NCBI GenBank assembly: GCA_019116405.1
Contig: DXBS01000005.1
Location: 1 to 18,259, forward strand
DNA length: 18,259 nucleotides
Direction of reading: 5' to 3'
DNA from: Candidatus Gallimonas intestinigallinarum
GTDB taxonomy: Bacteria > Bacillota_A > Clostridia > Christensenellales > Borkfalkiaceae
How positions within the stretch are numbered: position 1 is the stretch's first letter; each line of letters opens with the position of its first letter. Positions 1-8,318 of this stretch are shown here, piece after piece. Under the pieces are notes generated by a model. The model saw nothing but the letters and a program-made list of their open reading frames with translations, was not told the origin of the DNA and did no database searches. A program made the translations under genes and the position numbers.

Positions 1-752
1 GGGACGGCATCCTCGTCGTCACGCCCAGCGACGCCTATATCCGCGACAATGCGGCGTTTGCTCATACGCTGGAGCAGGCGATCCAAGCAGCGCAGACGGG
101 CAAGCTCGTCACCATCGGCATCACGCCCGCTTTCCCCGCAACGGGGTACGGCTATATCCGCTTCACCGAATCGGACGGCGCCGCAAAGCCTGTGGAGCAG
201 TTCGTCGAAAAGCCCCCGCGCGAGAGGGCGGAGGAATACCTCGCCTCGGGCGGGTATGTCTGGAACAGCGGCATGTTCGTCTGGCGCGCCTCCGTCATTT
301 TGCAGAAGATCGAATCGCTCCTGCCCGAACTATACGCGGGACTTGAAAAGATCGCCGCGGCGTTCGGAACACCCGACGAAGTGCGCGTGTCAGAGGAAGT
401 CTATCCGACGCTGCCTTCGATCTCCGTCGATTACGGTATCTTAGAGCACTCGCGCGACATCCTTGCCGTCCCCGGTGAGTTCGGCTGGAGCGACGTCGGC
501 AGCTGGGATATGCTGGGCACGCTGCATCCTGCCGATGAGAACGGAAATGTCGCCGTGGGGGATACCCTCGGCGTGGATCTTGCAAATACCGTCCTGTATT
601 CGAGCGGCAGACTGGTCGCCGCCGTGGGGGTGGAGGACCTCGTGGTCGTGGAGACGCCCGACGCGGTGCTCGTCTGCAGGAAATCTTGTGCGCAGGACGT
701 CAAGAAAATTGTGGAGAAACTTCAGGCAGAGGGGCGGGAGGAACTCTTGTGA
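1..752 (+). CDS. manC: Mannose-1-phosphate guanylyltransferase, 5'-truncated by the window edge
   Basis: The enzyme makes GDP-mannose from mannose-1-phosphate and GTP in the cytoplasm, the last step of GDP-mannose supply. The reading frame is open from base 3 to the TGA at 750-752, giving 249 visible codons. The family is usually about 350 residues, so roughly the first 100, including the N-terminal nucleotide-binding signature, lie outside the window. Visible family motifs in order are PSDAYI, ATGYGYI, FVEKP, YVWNSGMF, DYGILE and GEFGWSDVGSW, which together are diagnostic of the mannose-1-phosphate guanylyltransferase branch of nucleotidyltransferases. The protein ends shortly after the VVETPDAVLVC segment, so it is the monofunctional type without a fused isomerase domain. 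Its stop overlaps the start of the next gene by 4 bases, implying translational coupling with the phosphomannomutase. The GTG at 192 is internal to the gene and is not the true start. Confidence 0.93.
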   Translation, partial: DGILVVTPSDAYIRDNAAFAHTLEQAIQAAQTGKLVTIGITPAFPATGYGYIRFTESDGAAKPVEQFVEKPPRERAEEYLASGGYVWNSGMFVWRASVILQKIESLLPELYAGLEKIAAAFGTPDEVRVSEEVYPTLPSISVDYGILEHSRDILAVPGEFGWSDVGSWDMLGTLHPADENGNVAVGDTLGVDLANTVLYSSGRLVAAVGVEDLVVVETPDAVLVCRKSCAQDVKKIVEKLQAEGREELL

Positions 753-2512
753 CCGATTATTGCACGCTGTGGAAGTCATGGCGGGAGGATCTTGTGTTCG
801 ACGAAGGAACGCGCGCCGCAGCGGCAGCGCTCTCCGATGAGGAGGCGCGCGAGGCGTTTGCGGGAGAGCTCACCTTCGGGACGGGCGGACTGCGCGGCGT
901 CATCGGCGTCGGCACCAACCGCATGAACGTCTATACGGTGGGCAGGGCGACGCAAGGACTTGCCGATTTTATCCGCTCTCGGACGGATGCGGGCAGCGTC
1001 GTCATCGCCTATGACAGCCGCCATATGTCCGCAGAGTTTGCGCTCGATTCGGCGTGCATCCTCGCGGCAAACGGCATTCACGCCTACCTCTTTGACGGGC
1101 TTCGCCCCACGCCGGAACTGTCCTTTGCGGTGCGGCATCTGGGGGCGACGGCGGGCATCGTCATCACGGCGAGCCACAACCCGCCCAAATACAACGGCTA
1201 CAAAGTGTACTGGAGTGACGGCGGGCAGATCGTCCCGCCCTACGACAGGCTGATCATAGAGCAGATCGGGCGCGTGCAGAGCTATGCGCAGATCAGGCGC
1301 ATGCCCCGCGCGCAGGCAGAGGAAAGAGGACTTCTCAGAGTCATCGGCGAGGAAGTGGATGCAAGCTATCTTGCGGCGGTCAAGGCGAACGTCATCCATG
1401 CGGATGTCTGCCGCGAGATGGGAAAGAAGCTGAAGATCGTCTACACTCCCCTGCACGGGACGGGGAACCTCCCCGTGCGCCGCGTACTTGCGGAGCTGGG
1501 GTTTGAACAGGTTTGGGTGGTCCCCGAACAGGAACTGCCCGACGGGGACTTTTCCACCGTGCAAAGCCCCAATCCCGAGGACAAGCGGGCATTTGCGCTC
1601 GCCCTGGCGCTCGCCAAGGAGAAGGATGCGGACCTTGTGCTCGCCACCGATCCCGATGCCGACCGCCTCGGCGTGTACGCAAAGGACGGGGCGACGGGCG
1701 AATATATGCCTTTTACGGGCAACATGAGCGGGCTGCTCATCGCCGAATACCTGCTCTCGCAGCGCGAGGCGCTTGGGCTTCTCCCCGCGGACCGTGCAAA
1801 CGGCGCGCTGGTCACGACCATCGTGTCCTCGAACATGGCGCACGCCGTTGCCAATGCCTACGGGCTGAGCGTCATCGAGACGCTCACGGGCTTTAAGTAT
1901 ATCGGCGAACAGATCAGTCGCTTTGAAGAGGCGCTCGCCGCAAACGGCGGCGTACCCGACAAAACCAAGGGCGCATACGTCTATGCGTTCGGCTTTGAGG
2001 AGAGCTACGGATGCCTTGTCGGCACGCATGCGCGGGACAAGGACGCCGTCATGGCGGTCACGAGTCTGTGCGAGGCGGCGGCATTCTACGCGAAGCAAGG
2101 CAAGACGCTGTGGGACGTCATGCAGGAGATGTACGCAAAGTACGGCTGCTATTGCGAGGGGCTTGAGAGCCTGACGCTGGAGGGCGCGCAGGGCAGGGAG
2201 AAGATCGATCGCATGATGCACGATCTGCGCGCTCAACCGCCCGCCGAGGTCGGAAGCAAGCCCGTCCTTGCGGTGCGCGATTATCTGACGGGCGAACGCC
2301 GCGAGATGTCGGGCGCAGTCTCGCCGACGGGACTGCCGAAGAGCAACGTACTCTACTTTGAATTCGCAAATGACGGCTGGTGCTGCGTGCGGCCCTCGGG
2401 TACCGAACCCAAGATCAAGTTTTATTTCAGCGTAAGGACGTCGCACTGCGCGGACGCCGCCCGTGCGCTTGAAGGCATGAAAGAGGCGTTCTTTGCCCTC
2501 TTAGAAATATAG
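749..2512 (+). CDS. manB: Phosphomannomutase/phosphoglucomutase (alpha-D-phosphohexomutase)
   Basis: Interconverts hexose-6-phosphate and hexose-1-phosphate. Lying between manC and manA, its likely job is mannose-6-phosphate to mannose-1-phosphate, although phosphoglucomutase activity cannot be excluded by sequence. The product is 587 aa, usual for the long PgcA-like clostridial form. The four family signatures are present: the phosphoserine loop TASHNPPKYNGYK (Ser142), the magnesium loop DPDADR (301-306), the sugar-specificity loop GFEESYG (415-421) and the phosphate-binding loop RPSGTEPK (548-555). I chose GTG 749 because it overlaps the manC stop (GTGA) and has GGAGG at 737-741, 7 bases upstream. 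The frame stays open further upstream but only within manC. A paralogue sits at 11935-13653. The gene symbol rests on context more than on sequence. Confidence 0.92.
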   Translation: MTDYCTLWKSWREDLVFDEGTRAAAAALSDEEAREAFAGELTFGTGGLRGVIGVGTNRMNVYTVGRATQGLADFIRSRTDAGSVVIAYDSRHMSAEFALDSACILAANGIHAYLFDGLRPTPELSFAVRHLGATAGIVITASHNPPKYNGYKVYWSDGGQIVPPYDRLIIEQIGRVQSYAQIRRMPRAQAEERGLLRVIGEEVDASYLAAVKANVIHADVCREMGKKLKIVYTPLHGTGNLPVRRVLAELGFEQVWVVPEQELPDGDFSTVQSPNPEDKRAFALALALAKEKDADLVLATDPDADRLGVYAKDGATGEYMPFTGNMSGLLIAEYLLSQREALGLLPADRANGALVTTIVSSNMAHAVANAYGLSVIETLTGFKYIGEQISRFEEALAANGGVPDKTKGAYVYAFGFEESYGCLVGTHARDKDAVMAVTSLCEAAAFYAKQGKTLWDVMQEMYAKYGCYCEGLESLTLEGAQGREKIDRMMHDLRAQPPAEVGSKPVLAVRDYLTGERREMSGAVSPTGLPKSNVLYFEFANDGWCCVRPSGTEPKIKFYFSVRTSHCADAARALEGMKEAFFALLEI

Positions 2513-2557
2513 ACGTTTAGAAATCGTCAGGTTGAGAATCGAGGATATCAGGGAACT

Positions 2558-3538
2558 ATGGCGCAAAATGAAATGATACAACTTCAGCCCGTATTTAAGG
2601 ACTATATCTGGGGCGGAACGAAGATCAGGGATTTCTTCCGCAAGAATACCGGAAATCTTGACCGCATCGCCGAGAGCTGGGAGTTCTCTTCGCACGTCGA
2701 GGGACAGAGCAGGATCGCGTCGGGGGAATATGCGGGCAAGACGCTCAGCGAGTTCTTTGCCGCAGTCGGCTGGAGCAAGGTCGGCGGTTTCGGGCGGGAG
2801 AACAGAAACCTTCCCTGCATGGTCAAGTTTATCGACGCATGCGAAAATCTCTCCATCCAGGTGCACCCTACGGACAACTATGCCATTCGTCACGAGCGCG
2901 ACAACGGCAAGAATGAGATGTGGTACATCATGAGCGCGGAGGAGGGTGCTTTCATCTATGTCGGCTTCAACAAGAACACGAGCCGCAAAGAGGTGCTGCG
3001 CCGCATTCAGGATCATTCCATTGAGGAGATCCTCAATAAGGTGCCCGTGCGCAAGGGAGACTCCTTTTTTATTCCGGCGGGAACGGTACACGCCATCGGC
3101 GCGGGGTGCTTTATCTGCGAGATCCAGCAGACGTCCAACGTGACCTATCGCCTGTACGACTACGACAGGCGGGATCGGGACGGGCGGCTCCGTCCGCTCC
3201 AGATCAAAAAGGCGCTGGAGGTGCTTGACTATCATCACCTGCAAGTACTGCAGGATGAGCAGAGCGGGCTGTACCATATCGGGTCGGCGTCCAGCAAGAT
3301 GCTCGCCCGCACCAACTGGTTCACCGTCACCAAGTACGATGTGGACGGCGATCTGCAGATCTCCGTCATGCGCTCACCCTATTCTTTGTACAAGGCGTTC
3401 GTCGTCGTGGACGGAGAGGGAGATGTTGTCATGCCGAACGGGCCGCAGCATATCAAAGCGGGCTATACCTGGCTGTTAAAGCAGCAGGCGCCGCTGCGCA
3501 TCTCGGGGCATTGCTCGGTGCTCATTATCAATCTGTAA
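2558..3538 (+). CDS. manA: Mannose-6-phosphate isomerase, class I
   Basis: A zinc-dependent cupin enzyme that converts fructose-6-phosphate to mannose-6-phosphate, the entry step of the GDP-mannose route completed by the two genes upstream. At 326 aa it matches the short bacillary/clostridial ManA type (about 315 aa) rather than the roughly 390-aa enterobacterial type. Early motifs are GGTKIRDFF and ESWEFSSH. The metal site is readable: QVHP (Gln101, His103), Glu120 in NEMWY and His178 in GTVHAIG. These are followed by the conserved EIQQTSNVTYRLYDYDR segment. The ATG at 2558 is preceded by an AGGGA at 2550-2554 and lies 45 bases after the mutase stop. No promoter or terminator is evident in that gap, so it is probably cotranscribed. 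Confidence 0.95.
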   Translation: MAQNEMIQLQPVFKDYIWGGTKIRDFFRKNTGNLDRIAESWEFSSHVEGQSRIASGEYAGKTLSEFFAAVGWSKVGGFGRENRNLPCMVKFIDACENLSIQVHPTDNYAIRHERDNGKNEMWYIMSAEEGAFIYVGFNKNTSRKEVLRRIQDHSIEEILNKVPVRKGDSFFIPAGTVHAIGAGCFICEIQQTSNVTYRLYDYDRRDRDGRLRPLQIKKALEVLDYHHLQVLQDEQSGLYHIGSASSKMLARTNWFTVTKYDVDGDLQISVMRSPYSLYKAFVVVDGEGDVVMPNGPQHIKAGYTWLLKQQAPLRISGHCSVLIINL

Positions 3539-3552
3539 CAAGGAGTGCGGGA

Positions 3553-4581
3553 ATGAAAATCGCCGTCGATTGCAGGTATCTCGGAAAGTCGGGGATCGGG
3601 CGCGTCAACCAAGGGATTCTCGATCATTTCGACGTACAAGCGCATGAATATTGGCTCATCGGCAGGGCGGCGGACCTTGCCGCATATCCCTTTGCGCACA
3701 TTGTGGAGGACGAAAGCGATCCCTTCTCCGCCAAGGGGCTTTTCACCTTTCCCGCGCACCTCAACAAGGTGTGCGACTGCGTCATCATTCCCAACTTCAT
3801 CATTCCCTTTGGCATTCGCATTCCCGTCTATACGGTCATGCACGATCTCATCTTTCTTGATCTGCCCGAGGTCACGACGCGCGGGAAGACAGACTTCCTG
3901 ATCAAAAAGACGCTTTTGAAGCGCTGCATGAAGAAGAGTGTGCGCATCGCCTGCGTCTCCGACTTTACGCGCTCGCGCTGCGCGCATTATTTCCCGAAAT
4001 ATGCGCATAAATGCTATGTCGATCATATCGGGCTTTCGGATGACGTATTGTCCTTTCATGCCAAGAACGCCAACAAGAAGGATACCCTTGTCTATGTGGG
4101 CAACGTCAAGCCGCACAAGGGGCTGAAAACGCTCGTCGAGGCGTATAAAATGCTCCCCGCAGGCAAATATGAGCTGAAGATCATCGGCGATAAAGATGGT
4201 TTTCTCACGGGGATGGATCCCGCCGATTTGGAAACGGAGGGCGTCGTCTTTACCGGTCGGCTGGGGGACGAAGCGCTGCTTTCAGAGATCGCGCAGGCTA
4301 AATTTCTCATTCAGCCTTCCCTGTATGAAGGGTTCGGGTTGCCGCCAATTGAGGCGCTCTGGCTGGGAACAAAGCCCATTCTTTCCGATATTCCTGTATT
4401 TCATGAGATTTATGACGGGTTTGATGTCGTCTTCTTTCAAGGGGAAGATGCGCAATCGCTGCGGGATGTGATCCTTTCCGCCGATCCTGTGGTCAGAACT
4501 GACCGCGAGCAGCTGCGTGCGACCTATAATTACGCATTGTTTACGCAGAAGCTGCTTGGCGAAGTTGCACGGCAAGCCTGA
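3553..4581 (+). CDS. Glycosyltransferase family 4 (GT-B fold)
   Basis: Probable cytoplasmic, membrane-associated transferase that adds a sugar from a nucleotide donor to the growing polysaccharide repeat unit. The product is 342 aa. The N-terminal half carries the GIGR loop (14-17) seen in many GT4 mannosyltransferases. The C-terminal half has the GT4 signatures: YVGNVKPHKGL near residues 179-189 and the donor-site EX7E motif, Glu259 to Glu267, within SLYEGFGLPPIEAL. The closeness to three GDP-mannose genes suggests a mannosyltransferase, but that is inference; the donor cannot be read from sequence. The start is ATG 3553 with AAGGAG at 3540-3545; the in-frame extension to 3511 lies inside manA and was rejected. 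The last third is noticeably more A/T rich than the manA-manB genes. Confidence 0.88.
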   Translation: MKIAVDCRYLGKSGIGRVNQGILDHFDVQAHEYWLIGRAADLAAYPFAHIVEDESDPFSAKGLFTFPAHLNKVCDCVIIPNFIIPFGIRIPVYTVMHDLIFLDLPEVTTRGKTDFLIKKTLLKRCMKKSVRIACVSDFTRSRCAHYFPKYAHKCYVDHIGLSDDVLSFHAKNANKKDTLVYVGNVKPHKGLKTLVEAYKMLPAGKYELKIIGDKDGFLTGMDPADLETEGVVFTGRLGDEALLSEIAQAKFLIQPSLYEGFGLPPIEALWLGTKPILSDIPVFHEIYDGFDVVFFQGEDAQSLRDVILSADPVVRTDREQLRATYNYALFTQKLLGEVARQA

Positions 4582-4616
4582 ACAGTTGCGGCACGGCCAT
4601 TCCGCAAAGGAGAAGT

Positions 4617-5366
4617 ATGATACCCAAGATCATTCACGCCTGTTGGCTGGGAAGCGCGCAGATGCCGCAGGACCAGAGAGACTATGTTGAAGATTGGCGA
4701 AAACTGCATCCCGATTGGCAGATCATCGTCTGGACGGATGAGATGTTTGCAAAGTATCTCGATGACAGTGCGTTCGTCAAAGCCTGCCTTGCGCGCAAAA
4801 AGTACGGCTTTTTAAGCGATTACTTCCGGTTTACAGTGCTGCATGAGTTTGGCGGCGTCTATATCGATACCGATGTGGAACTTTTCAAGCCGCTCGATGA
4901 ATTTTTGAATTGTAAAATGTTCATGGGATTTATTTTCGATTCCTCGATCGGCACGGCGCTGATCGGGTCGGAGAAGGGGAGTCCGCTCATGTCCGAATGG
5001 CGCGCCCTGCTGGAGTCCGACTTTGAAAAAAAGGGAGATTTTACCGTCAGCAACGACTGGATCACGAAGTATTTTCTCGATCATTATCCCGACTTCCGCC
5101 TGAACGGGAAGCGGCAGTCGCTTGCCTGCGGCATCGAACTCTATCCGAAGGACTGGTTTGAGCGCTATCAGGTGAACAAAAAGAGCGGCGGCGGGTATGC
5201 GGAGCATCATTGCGCCGGTTCTTGGAAGGATGAAAATGCGCCGGCCTGGAAGAAGGTCGTGCGCGCGCTCCTGCCGCGCGGGCTTGTTTCGGCCGTCGGT
5301 CATAAGCTTTTTTTGAAAAAGACGCCCTATTATTCCGTTTATCTGCGGCACAGAAGAGAGAAGTGA
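4617..5366 (+). CDS. Glycosyltransferase family 32-type sugar transferase (DXD motif)
   Basis: A GT-A fold transferase of the Gly_transf_sug type (Pfam PF04488), common in capsule loci as a small enzyme adding one sugar to a lipid-linked oligosaccharide. The product is 249 aa. It begins with the hallmark IPKIIHACWLG (residues 2-12), followed by DWQIIVWTDEM. The core block has Asp68 in LSDYFRF and the metal-binding DTD at 84-86 within GGVYIDTDVELFKPLD. The C-terminal region contains EHHCAGSW, a conserved closing motif of the family, followed by a basic amphipathic segment that may contact the membrane. A clear AAAGGAG at 4605-4611 supports ATG 4617. The next gene starts one base after this stop. 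Donor and acceptor are unknown. Confidence 0.9.
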   Translation: MIPKIIHACWLGSAQMPQDQRDYVEDWRKLHPDWQIIVWTDEMFAKYLDDSAFVKACLARKKYGFLSDYFRFTVLHEFGGVYIDTDVELFKPLDEFLNCKMFMGFIFDSSIGTALIGSEKGSPLMSEWRALLESDFEKKGDFTVSNDWITKYFLDHYPDFRLNGKRQSLACGIELYPKDWFERYQVNKKSGGGYAEHHCAGSWKDENAPAWKKVVRALLPRGLVSAVGHKLFLKKTPYYSVYLRHRREK

Positions 5367-5367
5367 G

Positions 5368-6117
5368 ATGAAGGTCTACGTTGCAACACACATGAAGACG
5401 GAAGCGCCTCTTCCGCCCAATTACCAATATATCCAGGTCAACGCGGCAAACAACGAGGTTTTTTTTCCGCTGCACGACGCGCTGGGGGAGGACAATATCT
5501 CCGCCAAAAATCCCAATTACTGCGAGCTGACTGCGGCGTACTGGGTCTGGAAAAACGATCATGAGAATGAGGTCGTGGGGCTTGCGCATTACCGCAGGTT
5601 CCTCACGGTCAATAAATTCTCTTCTTCGCCGCGCGCCTATCTCAATTCGCCGCGTGCGGAGAACTTGCTGAAACGCTACGACTTTCTTGCGACCAAGCTC
5701 TACCGCACCAACGCAACGCAGAAGCAACATCTGCTCACCTATGTCCGCGAGAAGGACTTTGATCTCCTGCGCGGGACCGTACAGCGCCTGTACCCTGCGT
5801 ACATGCCCGCGTTTGACGAGGTCTTTGCGGGTCACGAGAGCTATCTTCTCAATATGTTCATCTGTAAAAAACAGACCTGGGACGCATACTATGCGTGGCT
5901 GTTCTCCATTCTGGCGGCGCTGGAGCCGCAGGTGGACATGACGGGTTATTCCGTGCAGGAGCAGCGTCTTTACGGCTTTTTGGCGGAGCGGCTCTTCACC
6001 GTGTATGTCCGCTGCAATCACTGCCGCGTGAAAAGTTTTCCGACTTTTTTGCTCGGGAAGTCCAAATGGGTGATCTTGATGGAAAAAGTGCAAAAAATGC
6101 TCGGGATGAGGGACTGA
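5368..6117 (+). CDS. DUF4422 domain putative glycosyltransferase
   Basis: The 249-aa protein matches the DUF4422 family (Pfam PF14393), typical of Gram-positive and Bacteroides capsule clusters and generally regarded as a glycosyltransferase-like enzyme. Recognisable blocks are the opening KVYVATHMK, NISAKNPNYCELTAAYWVWKN around residues 43-63 (a DNIS/KN.YCELT pattern) and GLAHYRRFL (71-79), the strongest family signature. A PAYMPAFDEV segment near 144-153 fits the family's C-terminal half. There is no signal peptide or membrane segment, so it should act in the cytoplasm. The ATG lies one base downstream of the GT32 stop, with a GAGAG purine run at 5354-5360. The exact reaction is not established from sequence; it may transfer galactofuranose or another hexose in related clusters, but that is not provable here. 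Confidence 0.85.
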   Translation: MKVYVATHMKTEAPLPPNYQYIQVNAANNEVFFPLHDALGEDNISAKNPNYCELTAAYWVWKNDHENEVVGLAHYRRFLTVNKFSSSPRAYLNSPRAENLLKRYDFLATKLYRTNATQKQHLLTYVREKDFDLLRGTVQRLYPAYMPAFDEVFAGHESYLLNMFICKKQTWDAYYAWLFSILAALEPQVDMTGYSVQEQRLYGFLAERLFTVYVRCNHCRVKSFPTFLLGKSKWVILMEKVQKMLGMRD

Positions 6118-6121
6118 GGTT

Positions 6122-7276
6122 TTGATCGTCTATCTCCTGGCGTTTGCCCTGACAATTGTTTTCATACATTTCGCGTCGGTCTATTACCGCCGTATCCGCG
6201 GGGAATGCTGCGTGCCGGACGCCGTCGGCGTGCAGCGGTTTCGCATGCCCGCGCGTTCCGCGGTATGCCGGACCCCCGCTCAGAGGCGCGCCGATCTGAT
6301 CAGATACCTGATCTTCTTCTTTCTGGCGTTTTTCCCGCTCTTTTTTGTGGCGGCGGTCCGCTACGACGTGGGAACGGACTACTTTTACACCTATACGCCC
6401 AACTGGTGGAAGATTATGGCGGGGGAATCGCCTTATTCGGAGTGGGGCTTCAATCTGCTCAACCGGGTCTTGCAGTGGTTTACCTCCGATCCGCAGTGGC
6501 TGTTCGTTGCGACGAGCGCGCTCTTTACCTTTGCGGTCATCCGCACGATCGTATGCTGTTCGGACAACGCCGCACTCTCCGCCGCTGTGCTTCTGGTGTC
6601 GTGCGTCTGGTTCTGGTCGCTCAACAATGTGCGGCAGGCGATTGCCGTTGCGATCATGTTCGCGGCGTTTCCGTTCATGGTCAACAGGCAGTGGGTGCAA
6701 TACCTGTTCTGCCTCTTCTTTGCGTGGTTGTTTCATTGGACCGCGCTTCTGATGATCCTGCCCTTCCTCATCGTGCAGGTCGGGCTGTTCCGGAAATATT
6801 TTGCCTTCTCGATTGTCGCGGCGGTCCTGCTGCTCCCTGTCGTATGCAAAGCGGTGGTGTGGGTCGCGCTGCAAACGAAGTACGCCTATTTCTTTGAATC
6901 CGACCTGAACAATTCCCGTGCCAATCCGGTCAATATTCTTTATCATCTAGCTGTCTTTGTTCTGACCGGGTTTGTGCTCAGAGAGCATATCGGGAAAGAC
7001 AAAAGCGCATATGCGCTCCTGTGCATGCAGTTTTTTGCCTTGCTTCTGTCGGCAAGCAGCCTGTTTATTTCTATTTCCGAGATGATCGCACGCCTGACCA
7101 TGTTTTTCCAGATCTATCAGTTGCTTCTTGTTCCGCGTTGCTGCACATATATCCGCAGCAAGTGGGGAAAAGTTGCATTCGGCGGCGCCTATCTCTTGCT
7201 TTATGGGGTATATATGGTGTATTATATTGTCTTGCAGGGGTATCACGGAGTGCTTCCGTATCAGTGGGTCCTCTGA
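6122..7276 (+). CDS. EpsG-family polysaccharide polymerase (Wzy-like membrane protein)
   Basis: A 384-aa integral membrane protein with about nine or ten hydrophobic segments; the first spans residues 3-20 and the second about 62-79. The family (EpsG, Pfam PF14897) is thought to polymerise exopolysaccharide repeat units on the outer face of the membrane. Its two recognisable motifs are present: RYDVGTDY (80-87) just after the second membrane segment, and NNVRQAIA (168-175) at the start of a later helix. An Arg/Cys-rich loop (about 23-58) between the first two helices is longer than I expect for the family. Translation most likely starts at TTG 6122, four bases after the DUF4422 stop; there is no nearby in-frame ATG and the first hydrophobic helix would be lost with a later start. 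It is the only polymerase candidate in the visible cluster. Confidence 0.85.
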   Translation: MIVYLLAFALTIVFIHFASVYYRRIRGECCVPDAVGVQRFRMPARSAVCRTPAQRRADLIRYLIFFFLAFFPLFFVAAVRYDVGTDYFYTYTPNWWKIMAGESPYSEWGFNLLNRVLQWFTSDPQWLFVATSALFTFAVIRTIVCCSDNAALSAAVLLVSCVWFWSLNNVRQAIAVAIMFAAFPFMVNRQWVQYLFCLFFAWLFHWTALLMILPFLIVQVGLFRKYFAFSIVAAVLLLPVVCKAVVWVALQTKYAYFFESDLNNSRANPVNILYHLAVFVLTGFVLREHIGKDKSAYALLCMQFFALLLSASSLFISISEMIARLTMFFQIYQLLLVPRCCTYIRSKWGKVAFGGAYLLLYGVYMVYYIVLQGYHGVLPYQWVL

Positions 7277-7291
7277 AGAAAGGGAAATCGC

Positions 7292-8290
7292 ATGGTCAGC
7301 ATTATTATTCCTGTCTATAATTGCGAACGCTTTCTCGATCGCTGCGTGGAGAGCCTGGTCGCGCAGACTTGTTCTGAGATCGAGATCCTTCTCGTCAACG
7401 ACGGGTCAAAGGACGGCTCGCTTGCCGTCTGCCGCAAGTGGGAGGCGCGCGATAAACGCGTGATCGTCATCGATCGGCCCAACGGCGGCGTCAGCGCGGC
7501 GCGCAACGCCGGGCTCGACCGTGCCCGCGGGGACTATATCGCCTTTGTCGATGCGGATGACTACGTCGAGAGCACGATGTATGAAAAACTCGTCGGCGTT
7601 GCCCGAGAACGGGGCGCCGACCTTGTCTTTTGCCGGTACGAAAAGTTTGACGAGCACGGCGAGGTGACGCGGATCGATGAGCGCGCGGAGCTGCTCGGGC
7701 TGGAGCAGAAGAATGTCGCGCCCTTTGTCTACAACGGCGACAAGGACCTGATCGGCGGCTTTGTCTGGCGTTCGCTCTTTTCTGCGGCATTGGTGAAAAA
7801 CGGCCGTTTCCCGCTTGATCAGGCAATAAACGGCGTGGCGGTGGGAGAGGACGTCATCTTCCTGCTGAACGCGATCCTCCGCGCCCGGAAGGTCTGTTTT
7901 TTGAACGAGCGCCTTTATCACTACTACCGGCCCGCAACATGGAGCGCGAAATATGTGCTGAATGACAGCTATAGTCTTTGCATGCGCCGCTATGTTCTTG
8001 CACTGCAAAATGTTTTGCATGCGTTTGGGGAAGATGATCTTGCCGCGTCACAGAATTTTTACGCATATGATATTGTCGCCTCGCAGTACATCGCGTTCCG
8101 GTCCAATTATCGGCGTGACTTGAAGCGGCTGCTGAAAACGGACGAATTTTACCGCAAAGCGACCGAAAGGGAGAATTTGGACGCATATCGGAAGATATAT
8201 CGTCCGGACAGTCTGAAAAAGAAAATACGTTTTTTCCTCCTTCGGCACCACATGTTTACGGCGTACAAGCTCATGAGAAAGTTTGCATGA
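7292..8290 (+). CDS. Glycosyltransferase family 2 (GT-A fold)
   Basis: An inverting nucleotide-sugar transferase that probably adds one residue to the repeat unit at the inner face of the membrane. The product is 332 aa. It opens with the classic VSIIIPVYNCERFLDRCVES, then LLVNDGSKDGS (nucleotide-binding Asp37), NGGVSAARNAGLDRARGDYI, and the metal-binding DADD at 87-90. The C-terminal third is rich in basic and aromatic residues and ends KLMRKFA with no clear membrane helix, like other EpsJ/CpsI-type GT2 enzymes. The start ATG 7292 has GAAAGGGA upstream (7279-7286) and lies 15 bases after the polymerase stop. The 3' half is more A/T rich than the operon average. The sugar transferred cannot be inferred. 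Confidence 0.92.
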   Translation: MVSIIIPVYNCERFLDRCVESLVAQTCSEIEILLVNDGSKDGSLAVCRKWEARDKRVIVIDRPNGGVSAARNAGLDRARGDYIAFVDADDYVESTMYEKLVGVARERGADLVFCRYEKFDEHGEVTRIDERAELLGLEQKNVAPFVYNGDKDLIGGFVWRSLFSAALVKNGRFPLDQAINGVAVGEDVIFLLNAILRARKVCFLNERLYHYYRPATWSAKYVLNDSYSLCMRRYVLALQNVLHAFGEDDLAASQNFYAYDIVASQYIAFRSNYRRDLKRLLKTDEFYRKATERENLDAYRKIYRPDSLKKKIRFFLLRHHMFTAYKLMRKFA

Positions 8291-8318
8291 GCCGTGCAAG
8301 GGGAAAGCGAGTGAAAAG

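Noticed and set aside
776..2446. Long minus-strand open frame (556 codons) opposite the first phosphohexomutase
   Set aside because: It mirrors a strongly supported gene. Its translation is rich in Arg, His, Asp and Val without any motif, and it results from the G/C-rich third positions of the plus-strand gene.
5062..6093. Long minus-strand frame spanning the GT32 and DUF4422 genes
   Set aside because: It crosses two well-supported genes, is rich in Arg and His, and has no motif or ribosome site.
8283..8318. TTG start giving 12 extra residues for the flippase
   Set aside because: It overlaps the GT2 3' end and adds a non-conserved polar leader; ATG 8319 begins just ahead of the family-conserved N-terminus.
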